Below, one piece after another: positions 6,109 to 12,051 of a stretch of DNA of 12,069 bases. A program made the position numbers and the translations under genes. Source of the stretch: Thermodesulfovibrionales bacterium (lineage in GTDB: Bacteria > Nitrospirota > Thermodesulfovibrionia > Thermodesulfovibrionales > UBA1546); the NCBI GenBank assembly GCA_030018605.1, contig JASEHP010000034.1, positions 1 through 12,069 of the forward strand, written 5' to 3'. The notes beneath the pieces are model-generated. The model had not been told where the DNA came from, did not search any database, and was given only the letters and a program-made list of their open reading frames with translations. Each line of letters opens with the position of its first letter. Position 1 is the first letter of the stretch.

Positions 6109-8697
6109 TTGGACGAAAGATACGACCCACAAAAAGTTGAGCTGAAGTGGCAGAAGTACTGGGCTGAGAAAAATATATTCAAGACCGACACTGACCCTTC
6201 AAAAAAGAAATTCTACTGCCTTGAGATGTTCCCTTACCCTTCAGGGAAGATTCACATGGGCCACGTGAGAAATTATGCGATAGGCGATGTCATAGCAAGA
6301 TACAAGAGAATGCGCGGATTTAACGTCATTCATCCGATGGGATGGGATGCATTCGGAATGCCTGCCGAGAATGCGGCTATAAAGGAGGACATTCATCCTG
6401 CGAAATGGACTTACGAGAATATCGCTTATATGAAAAAACAGCTCAACCAGCTCGGACTCAGCTATGACGGGGAAAGAGAAGTAACTACTTGCAGCCCCGA
6501 TTACTACAAGTGGAATCAGTGGTTTTTTCTGAAGATGTATGAAAAAGGGCTTGCCTACAGGAAATCCTCATTCGTGAACTGGTGCCCTTCCTGCATGACT
6601 GTGCTTGCAAATGAGCAGGTAATAGACGGCGGATGCTGGAGATGCGATACAGCCGTAATAAAGAAAGAGTTGGAGCAGTGGTTCTTCAGAATCACGCAAT
6701 ATGCAGAAGACCTTCTGAAGGCATGTGATGAGCTTAAGGGCTGGCCTGAAAAAGTCGTCTTAATGCAGAAAAACTGGATAGGCAAGAGCGAAGGGCTTGA
6801 GGCAGATTTCAAAATACAGGGATTGGATGAAAGCATAAGGATATTCACTACAAGGGCAGACACGCTTTTGGGAGCAACATTCGTGTGCCTTGCGCCAACG
6901 CACTCTCTATCGGAAAAACTCGTTGCTGACAAGGAAGCTCTTAAAAAGATCAAAGAACTCTACGGCAAGGAAGATGAGAAGATTGGACTTTTCACAGGGC
7001 ATTACGCAATAAACCCTGCAAATGATGAGAAGATTCCCATCTATATAGCAAACTTTGTCCTGATGGAATACGGCACAGGCGCAATAATGTCTGTTCCTGC
7101 GCATGACCAGAGGGATTTTGATTTTGCGAAGAAATATGATTTGCCGATTAAAGTTGTAATTGCCCCCCTCTCCCAACCCTCCCCCTCGGGGGGGGAGGGC
7201 GAGGGCGGGGGTGAATCTGCCATCTCTCAGGCCTTTGAAGAAGACGGAATGCTCGTTGGTTCAGGAAGTTTCACGGGATTAAAAAGCGCTGAAGCAAGAG
7301 TGGAGATAGCAAAATTCATTGAGGACAAAGGACTCGGCAAGAGGGTAATAAATTACAAGCTCCGTGACTGGGGGATTTCAAGGCAAAGATACTGGGGAAC
7401 GCCCATACCGATAATCTACTGCGATAAATGCGGTGTTGTCCCTGTTCCTGAAAATGAGCTTCCTGTAATTCTTCCCGAGGATGTGAAATTCACAGGCACA
7501 GGCGGGTCACCACTTGCAGAGTCAGAAAAATTTGTAAATACAAACTGCCCTAAATGCAAAGGCAAGGCAAGGCGTGAAACCGATACCATGGACACATTCG
7601 TTGACTCATCATGGTATTTCATTGCCTACTGTTTTGATAAAGGCAAGATTGACTTTGACTCTTCACTCTCAACTCTCAACTCTCAACTCGGATATTGGAT
7701 GCCTGTTGACCAGTATATCGGCGGCGTTGAACATGCCGTGCTTCATCTCCTCTATTCAAGATTTTTTACCCGGGTTATAAAAGACCTTGGAATCATTAAC
7801 TCTCCGGAGCCTTTCACAAACCTTCTCACGCAGGGAATGGTATGCAAGGAAACATTGAAATGTTCTGATCACGGCTGGCTTTTCCCTGAGGACGTTAAGG
7901 ATGAGAAGTGCGTGAAGTGCGGAAAGGCTGGTGAGAGAGGAAGGGTTGAGAAGATGTCCAAGTCCAAAAAGAATGTTGTTGACCCTGACCATCTCATAAA
8001 CAAATACGGCGCAGACACATCAAGGCTCTTTTCGCTTTTTGCAGCGCCGCCTGAAAGGGACCTTGAATGGTCTGACCAGGGAGTTGAGGGTGCATACAGG
8101 TTTTTGAACAGGATTTGGGGGATAGTCTACAAAAACCGTAATGCGTTATGCGTAAAGCGTAATATGTTAAAAGAAGATATATTTCACGCATCACGCATCA
8201 CGGATCACGCGTCACGATTGCTGAGAAAGACGCATCAGACAATAAAGAGGGTTACAAATGATATAGAGAGGGAATACCACTTCAATACTGCGATTGCAGC
8301 GCTTATGGAACTCGTGAATGATATAAGTTCGTTTGAGCCTGAATCGGAAGAAGACCGGAAGATATTCAGGTTCAGCATTGAAACACTTCTGCTTCTCCTC
8401 TCTCCATTTTCTCCGCACATCACAGAAGAATTATGGGAGTCCATGGATAGCAAAAACAGCATATTTGAACAGCAATGGCCTTTCTGGGATGAAAATATCG
8501 CAAGAGAAGAAGAAATAGAGCTTGTTATTCAAATCAACGGTAAAGTAAAGGCAAAGCTTTTGATTCCTGCAGGGCTTTCTGATGAGCAAATTAAGCAGAA
8601 GGCGCTTGATGAGCCGAAGACACAGGAAACCATCAGTGGAAAAGCACTCAAAAAAGTCTTTATTGTTAAAGGCAAACTTGTTAACATAGTGATATGA
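6109..8697 (+). CDS. leuS: Leucyl-tRNA synthetase with in-frame repeat insertions
   Basis: Charges tRNA-Leu and edits misacylated products. From the TTG at 6109 (AAGGAG ends 10 bases upstream) the product is 862 residues, the usual bacterial length. Class I signatures are HMGH (49-52, in PYPSGKIHMGHVRNYAIGD) and KMSKS (615-619). A zinc-type Cys cluster lies at 159-179 (CPSC...CWRC). The CP1 editing domain has TTRADTLLGATF (248-259) and VPAHDQRDFDFA (329-340), with D333 the expected editing Asp. DTFVDSSWYF and DQYIGGVEHAVLHLLYSRFF (534-553) precede the anticodon-binding domain. Three stretches look repeat-derived: 354-369 (GC-rich palindrome), 517-527 (TCTCAAC heptamers), and 677-704 (two heptamer blocks). 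All lie between conserved blocks and keep frame. It is the first gene of leuS-lptE-holA, an order also found in E. coli, and its TGA overlaps the lptE ATG. Confidence 0.96.
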   Translation: MDERYDPQKVELKWQKYWAEKNIFKTDTDPSKKKFYCLEMFPYPSGKIHMGHVRNYAIGDVIARYKRMRGFNVIHPMGWDAFGMPAENAAIKEDIHPAKWTYENIAYMKKQLNQLGLSYDGEREVTTCSPDYYKWNQWFFLKMYEKGLAYRKSSFVNWCPSCMTVLANEQVIDGGCWRCDTAVIKKELEQWFFRITQYAEDLLKACDELKGWPEKVVLMQKNWIGKSEGLEADFKIQGLDESIRIFTTRADTLLGATFVCLAPTHSLSEKLVADKEALKKIKELYGKEDEKIGLFTGHYAINPANDEKIPIYIANFVLMEYGTGAIMSVPAHDQRDFDFAKKYDLPIKVVIAPLSQPSPSGGEGEGGGESAISQAFEEDGMLVGSGSFTGLKSAEARVEIAKFIEDKGLGKRVINYKLRDWGISRQRYWGTPIPIIYCDKCGVVPVPENELPVILPEDVKFTGTGGSPLAESEKFVNTNCPKCKGKARRETDTMDTFVDSSWYFIAYCFDKGKIDFDSSLSTLNSQLGYWMPVDQYIGGVEHAVLHLLYSRFFTRVIKDLGIINSPEPFTNLLTQGMVCKETLKCSDHGWLFPEDVKDEKCVKCGKAGERGRVEKMSKSKKNVVDPDHLINKYGADTSRLFSLFAAPPERDLEWSDQGVEGAYRFLNRIWGIVYKNRNALCVKRNMLKEDIFHASRITDHASRLLRKTHQTIKRVTNDIEREYHFNTAIAALMELVNDISSFEPESEEDRKIFRFSIETLLLLLSPFSPHITEELWESMDSKNSIFEQQWPFWDENIAREEEIELVIQINGKVKAKLLIPAGLSDEQIKQKALDEPKTQETISGKALKKVFIVKGKLVNIVI
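7163..7212 (+). repeat. GC-rich palindromic element read in frame within leuS
   Basis: A C-run-rich arm followed by a G-run-rich arm: CCCTCCCCC (7177-7185) pairs perfectly with GGGGGAGGG (7191-7199), and looser CCCTCTCCC/GAGGGCGGGG flanks extend the stem. It encodes PLSQPSPSGGEGEGGGE between IKVVIA and the ISQAFEEDGMLV block of LeuRS. Composition is unlike the surrounding AT-richer coding sequence, and it resembles the intergenic CCCTCTCCC...GGGAGAGGG palindromes seen in many bacterial genomes. Confidence 0.7.
7660..7687 (+). repeat. Four heptamers inside leuS (TCTTCAC then three TCTCAAC)
   Basis: Three identical TCTCAAC units preceded by one degenerate unit, encoding SSLSTLNSQL. They sit in a variable loop just before the conserved YWMPVDQYIGGVEHA block, where other LeuRS usually have several residues fewer (comparison from memory). 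Confidence 0.75.
8137..8218 (+). repeat. Two inverted heptamer arrays inside leuS
   Basis: CGTAATG, CGTTATG, CGTAAAG, CGTAATA (8137-8164) are followed by a 19-base AT-rich spacer and then TCACGCA, TCACGCA, TCACGGA, TCACGCG, TCACGAT (8184-8218). The second block is close to the reverse complement of the first (TGCGTGA versus TGCGTAA), so the two can form a long imperfect hairpin. They encode the variable linker after FLNRIWGIVYK and before LLRKTHQTIKRV. Confidence 0.75.
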
Positions 8698-9263
8698 AAC
8701 TAAAAGTTAAGATCTCAAAGTTGAAAGTTGAAAGTTTTTTCAAAAGACTGTTCACTGTTCACTGTTCACTGTTCATTCTTTTCTTGCTATTCACTGTTCA
8801 TTATTCACTGTTCACTCTTTCCGGCTGCGGATATACCCTGCAGGGGACAGCCACGCTGCCCTTTACCGCCGTTAAAATAGGCAGGATTGAAAACAAAACA
8901 TTTGAGCCAAAACTGGAAGATAAATTTCAGAAAGCGCTTGCTGATGAGCTGATAAGAAACGGGATAATGATTTCAAAAAGCGCAACACATGTAATAAGCG
9001 GCACAATAAATGATTTCAGCCTTAAACCCCTTTCAGAAAAAGAAGGAGTAGCATCCGAATACCAGGTAATTATAAAAGCCAGGTTCTTTCTTACTTCCCC
9101 TGATGGAAAGGTCAAAGAGTTAAGAAATAGCGGGGTTTTTACTGTATCTTTTCCAGGTTCAGGCAATATAGAAAACATAGTTGCAGCAAAGGAGCAGGCA
9201 GCGGAAACTGCAATGAGAAACCTGGCTTCTGAAATACGGGCAGGGATAGTCTATAGCCAATGA
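8694..9263 (+). CDS. lptE: LPS-assembly lipoprotein LptE
   Basis: LptE plugs the LptD barrel in the outer membrane and helps insert lipopolysaccharide at the cell surface. The 189-residue product has a basic N-terminus, a long hydrophobic stretch, and a lipobox LSGC with C45 as the predicted lipidated residue. GCGYTLQG follows, the usual start of mature LptE/RlpB. The mature part (46-189) has the expected beta/alpha pattern with IGRIENKTFEPKLEDKFQKALADELIRNG. The signal peptide is unusual: it is about 20 residues longer than normal, and nearly all of it (8701-8814) is encoded by 7-base repeats. The ATG overlaps the leuS TGA (ATGA), and its own TGA overlaps the holA ATG, indicating coupled translation. 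The position between leuS and holA is conserved in many Gram-negative bacteria and supports the call. Confidence 0.87.
   Translation: MKLKVKISKLKVESFFKRLFTVHCSLFILFLLFTVHYSLFTLSGCGYTLQGTATLPFTAVKIGRIENKTFEPKLEDKFQKALADELIRNGIMISKSATHVISGTINDFSLKPLSEKEGVASEYQVIIKARFFLTSPDGKVKELRNSGVFTVSFPGSGNIENIVAAKEQAAETAMRNLASEIRAGIVYSQ
8701..8735 (+). repeat. Five heptamers at the lptE start (consensus TGAAAGT)
   Basis: TAAAAGT, TAAGATC, TCAAAGT, TGAAAGT and TGAAAGT follow directly from the start codon region and encode the basic N-region KLKVKISKLKVE of the signal peptide. Confidence 0.65.
8748..8814 (+). repeat. Heptamer array in the lptE signal peptide (consensus CTGTTCA)
   Basis: Four perfect CTGTTCA units (8748-8775), an 18-base break, then CTGTTCA, TTATTCA, CTGTTCA (8794-8814). 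The array encodes the hydrophobic core LFTVHCSLFILFLLFTVHYSLFTL. Three units make 21 bases, so the peptide LFTVHCS recurs every seven residues. The same heptamer in the same frame occurs in aspS at 4586-4620. Confidence 0.85.
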
Positions 9264-10150
9264 GCATCAAGAATTTCTTGCAGGAAATAGACAAAGGGCT
9301 CACTTCGCCTGTCTATCTGCTATATGCTGATAATGAGTATCTGATAGAGGAGGCATTATCTTCGGTAAGGAAAATAATTCCAGACGCCGATATGCCTTTC
9401 AATTTCAGCGTGTTTGACATGGACTCTGTTGACGGCATCCCGACCGTTGGAGAAATAACCGACACTTTAAATACGGTTTCTTTTTTCGGCAGCCGCAGGT
9501 ACGTGGCAGTAAAGAATCTTCAGAAAATTTCTGCAAAAGAATTCAGGAAATTCCAGACCTGCATAGCCAATCCGTCGCCAAGTTCAGTTTTTTTAATGTT
9601 CTATGCCGGCACATTAAAAAAAGAAATGAAAGAAAGAGTCAAAGGGTTAAAGACCATCTGCCTTGATATGCGGGAGAATGACATCCCTTTATGGGTAAAA
9701 GAAAAGGCAAGGCAAAAGAGGATTGCAATTAAAGATGACGCTGTAGAATATCTTATCGGAGTTGCCGGAGACGACATAGGCATCCTGTCGTCTGAGATTG
9801 AAAAACTTGCGTCATCCGGAAAAGAAGAGATTGTTATAAATGATATTAAAGAGATTGTTGAAGGCAGCAGGGATTACAGCGTATTTGACCTCACGAATGC
9901 TCTGAGAGAAAAGAATGCTGAAAAAGTATTCAGAATATACAGAACGCTCTCCAATACAACAGAACCGTATAACCTTTTAGGCGCAATAAACTGGCAGTAC
10001 AGCAAGATGTCCATGCAGGCAAACGACACTCTCCGGCGGAAAGCCTGTTCACGAGCATTTAAAATCCTGAACGATGCCGATATACAGATAAAAACCTCAG
10101 GCGGCGCCTATCCGATGGAACACCTGCTTATCAGGCTGCTGCGGCTTTGA
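9260..10150 (+). CDS. holA: DNA polymerase III delta subunit
   Basis: The delta subunit opens the beta sliding clamp and, with gamma/tau and delta', loads it onto primed DNA. The 296-residue product begins with the family pattern SPVYLLYADNEYLIEEALSSVRKII (16-40). In delta the region equivalent to a Walker A loop is degenerate, as seen here. Central features are VKNLQKISAKEFRKFQ, DMRENDIPLWVKEKARQKRIAI and AVEYLIGVAGDDIGILSSEIEKLA, the last typical of the helical lid. The C-terminal collar helices include AINWQYSKMSMQAND and end in EHLLIRLLRL. It is somewhat shorter than E. coli HolA (343) but normal for many bacteria. The ATG overlaps the lptE TGA; there is no clear Shine-Dalgarno sequence, fitting coupling. 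Its last 20 bp overlap the end of rpsT on the other strand. Confidence 0.9.
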   Translation: MSIKNFLQEIDKGLTSPVYLLYADNEYLIEEALSSVRKIIPDADMPFNFSVFDMDSVDGIPTVGEITDTLNTVSFFGSRRYVAVKNLQKISAKEFRKFQTCIANPSPSSVFLMFYAGTLKKEMKERVKGLKTICLDMRENDIPLWVKEKARQKRIAIKDDAVEYLIGVAGDDIGILSSEIEKLASSGKEEIVINDIKEIVEGSRDYSVFDLTNALREKNAEKVFRIYRTLSNTTEPYNLLGAINWQYSKMSMQANDTLRRKACSRAFKILNDADIQIKTSGGAYPMEHLLIRLLRL

Positions 10151-10427
10151 GAACTGTATTTGCCAGTTTTGAGAGCCTTGATATTTTTCTTGAGGCTGTA
10201 TTTTTGTGCAGTACGCCTTTTGAGACAGCCGAGTTTACAACCCTTACTATTTCTCTCAGAAACTTCTTTACATTTTCCTGATTTTTTTCAGTTATGGCTT
10301 CCTCAATCCTCTTAGAAACAGTCTTTATCTTTGAGCGGATTGAAGCATTGCGAAGATTGCGTTTCTCTGCCTGTCTTGCCCGTTTTATTGCTGAAAGATT
10401 TTTCTTTTTTGCTGCTTTAGCCGGCAA
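10131..10427 (-). CDS. rpsT: 30S ribosomal protein bS20
   Basis: bS20 is a helical protein that binds the 5' domain and helix 44 of 16S rRNA. The 98-residue product is strongly basic and has the family blocks KKNLSAIKRARQAEKRNLRNASIRSKIKT (8-36) and VNSAVSKGVLHKNTASRKISRLSKLAN (64-90). The start is TTG at 10427, with AAGGAGG (plus strand 10434-10440) six bases upstream; no ATG in frame fits. E. coli rpsT also starts with UUG, which contributes to its autogenous control, so the same may apply here. The gene converges on holA with a 20-bp overlap that includes its AAAA-stop C-terminus. Upstream is an AT-rich region shared with the divergent DHS-like gene. Confidence 0.93.
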   Translation of the reverse strand: MPAKAAKKKNLSAIKRARQAEKRNLRNASIRSKIKTVSKRIEEAITEKNQENVKKFLREIVRVVNSAVSKGVLHKNTASRKISRLSKLANTVLKAAAA

Positions 10428-10433
10428 TTCCTT

Positions 10434-10440
10434 CCTCCTT
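10434..10440 (-). promoter_or_regulatory. Strong Shine-Dalgarno sequence fixing the TTG start of rpsT
   Basis: Minus-strand AAGGAGG, six bases before the TTG at 10427. It is the strongest ribosome binding site in the window and decides the non-ATG start. Confidence 0.75.
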
Positions 10441-10511
10441 ATAGGTCCGAGACCCCGAAAAATTTGGTTATATTTTTTAACATAATTTTAGTTATAAAAT
10501 CAATCTTTTTA

Positions 10512-10520
10512 TGTTAAAAT
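10512..10520 (+). promoter_or_regulatory. Extended -10 promoter of the DHS-like gene, predicted leaderless mRNA
   Basis: TGTTAAAAT fits the extended -10 pattern TGnTATAAT with one mismatch. Eight bases (TTTACACT) separate it from the ATG at 10529, which lacks a Shine-Dalgarno sequence. The spacing equals that upstream of rluB (2273-2281 to 2290). An ATG at 10511 overlaps this box and would be upstream of the predicted transcript start. Confidence 0.4.
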
Positions 10521-10528
10521 TTTACACT

Positions 10529-11470
10529 ATGAAAAAATACAAGCCTGTCTCGCTTAAGAAAATCAGGACATACGCTCTATCAGAAAGAAAGAGCAAGGTG
10601 GAGATTGCCTTGACTGCTGCCCTGCATAAAGCAGGACAGTCATTCAGCGATTTTATCCATAATTTGCCCGGCATACTCGCGGTAAAGGACTTCAGGGCTG
10701 TTGTAATGGCCATAGTTAATGCAAGAAAGAGAAAGAAGCCTGTTATTTTAGGCATGGGAGCGCATCCGATAAAAGTGGGATTATCCCCCCTTATCATTGA
10801 CCTTATGAACCGTAGGATTATAACCGCAATAGCAACAAACGGCGCTTGTATTGTTCATGACTTTGAGCTGTCTTTCATGGGTAAGACATCCGAAGACGTT
10901 GCAGAGGAACTGTGCAAAGGCACATTCGGAATGGCAAAGGAGACAGGGAAATATATTAATAAGGCCATAAACACCGGAGTTAAAAACGGTTATGGCATCG
11001 GGAAATCGCTTGGTGAAATGATTCAAAATGCGAAATTCAAATACAAGGACATGAGCATATTCGGTGCTGCATATAGGCTTGGCATCCCTGCAACTGTCCA
11101 TATTGCCATCGGCACGGACATAATCCATATGCACCCGCAGGCAAACGGCGCATCAATCGGCAAGGGGAGCCTCAGAGACTTCAAACTTTTCACATCCGTG
11201 GTGTCAGACCTTGAGGGAGGCGTTTATATAAATTTAGGCTCCGCCGTAATCATGCCCGAAGTCTTTTTAAAGGCATTGACTATAGCGAGAAACCTCGGCA
11301 GCAAGGTTGAAAACATTACCACTGTCAACATGGATTTTATCCAGCACTACAGGCCTCATCAAAATGTCGTTAAAAGGCCTACCCTGCAAAAAGGATGCTC
11401 GTATGCCCTCACAGGCCATCACGAGATAATGTTCCCGCTTCTGGCAGCAGCAGTGATTGAGGGAATCTGA
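10529..11470 (+). CDS. Deoxyhypusine synthase-fold protein, function unknown
   Basis: The 313-residue product resembles the deoxyhypusine synthase family (Pfam DS, NAD-binding Rossmann-like fold). Recognisable blocks are PVILGMGAHPIKVGLSPLIIDLM (71-93), ITAIATNGACIVHDFELSFMGKTSEDVAEEL (98-128), GIPATVHIAIGTDIIHMHP (185-203), GGVYINLGSAVIMPEVFLKAL (230-250) and YALTGHHEIMFPLLAAAVIE (292-311). True deoxyhypusine synthase modifies eIF5A, which bacteria lack; bacterial relatives include homospermidine or spermidine-forming enzymes. The catalytic lysine motif (AVSWGK in eukaryotes) is not recognisable: the corresponding segment reads RPHQNVVKRPTLQKG (275-289), with K282 or K288 as possible substitutes. 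The activity is therefore open. The first 6 codons of the longer frame (ATG 10511) overlap the promoter and were dropped. It is divergent from rpsT and has no partner gene downstream. Confidence 0.75.
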   Translation: MKKYKPVSLKKIRTYALSERKSKVEIALTAALHKAGQSFSDFIHNLPGILAVKDFRAVVMAIVNARKRKKPVILGMGAHPIKVGLSPLIIDLMNRRIITAIATNGACIVHDFELSFMGKTSEDVAEELCKGTFGMAKETGKYINKAINTGVKNGYGIGKSLGEMIQNAKFKYKDMSIFGAAYRLGIPATVHIAIGTDIIHMHPQANGASIGKGSLRDFKLFTSVVSDLEGGVYINLGSAVIMPEVFLKALTIARNLGSKVENITTVNMDFIQHYRPHQNVVKRPTLQKGCSYALTGHHEIMFPLLAAAVIEGI

Positions 11471-12015
11471 ATCAGTTAGACAAATCCCTTTTAACGCGCC
11501 CTCCTTTCGCTATTTCTTATTCTTTCTCTTTGTTTTTAGAGAGTTATCTATGACGAGATAAAGCTGGCATCAAAGCATTTACCAAGCACATATGTTGAAA
11601 AATTGTTAGCAACTTCAATTAAAGATTTTTCTTGCCTCTACAGTCTTCAAACCCAACATTTTGCCTATTTTTTGTGCAGCCAACTTTTCTTTAAATAATA
11701 ACAGGTTACGTTTTTAGGATAAGCTTTGCAGTAACTTCATCCTAAAATCATCTGCAAAGCCTTATTTATCAAGGCACCGGCGCTGTGTAACTAAAACTTT
11801 GGAGTTATAAACAATGGAAAGGGGCGCTTAACCGGCAGTTTTTTAAGGGATTTAAGCATGGGACAAATTTTCTGTAAGTTATGCCGCAGAGAATTAATTT
11901 CCATATTTTTTTTTGGAGCATCTCACGGGACTCTGTTTTACCCCGCCGGTGAGTTGTGGCGTTCTCGCTAATCCTGCTTGCCTTTATCCTTCAACGCTGA
12001 TAGGTATCTATCTAT
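11471..12015. other. Gene-poor stretch, AT-rich, with inverted repeats and no intact gene
   Basis: No frame of convincing length or family similarity is present on either strand. Contents: a small hairpin TTATCT/AGATAA (11544-11549 with 11556-11561); a minus-strand patch around 11590-11700 that reads plausible peptide in two adjacent frames (possible decayed gene); an interleaved inverted-repeat structure at 11712-11765; and T-rich runs near 11831 and 11910. It ends at a likely IS boundary at 12016. It may be decayed sequence that has accumulated next to a mobile element. Confidence 0.5.
11712..11765. other. Interleaved inverted repeats (A-B-A'-B'), possible pseudoknot or switch RNA
   Basis: TTTTAGGAT (11712-11720) is complementary to ATCCTAAAA (11739-11747). 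ATAAGCTTTGCAG (11719-11731) is complementary to 11752-11765 over 13 bp, with one bulged C at 11760. The first A' arm lies inside the loop of the B hairpin, so the two stems either form a pseudoknot or exclude each other (A and B share two bases). The pairing is seen; transcription is not. Confidence 0.5.
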
Positions 12016-12044
12016 TGATCTTCCCCTGTTTTCACGGACACTCC
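12016..12044. mobile_element. Probable terminal inverted repeat of an IS3-family element (element continues beyond the window)
   Basis: The 29 bp begin TGATCTTCCCCTG and continue TTTTCACGGACACTCC. A TG start, a C-rich block and an internal GGACA are usual in IS3-family ends. A minus-strand frame ending EAMAA just inside it would be the transposase C-terminus, as expected at the right end. The other end and the target duplication lie outside the window or cannot be tested here. Confidence 0.45.
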
Positions 12045-12051
12045 AGTTAAG

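Noticed and set aside
7660..8218. A CRISPR array from the repeats in leuS
   Set aside because: Units are 7 bases, adjacent, without spacers, and lie within a conserved coding frame.
10511..10528. Start of the DHS-like protein at ATG 10511
   Set aside because: This ATG overlaps the predicted extended -10 box and has no Shine-Dalgarno sequence; kept only as an alternative.
11723..11807. An integron attC site, suggested by imperfect inverted repeats and TAACT/AGTTA
   Set aside because: The core R and L boxes are not in the right order or spacing, and there is no integrase or cassette structure.
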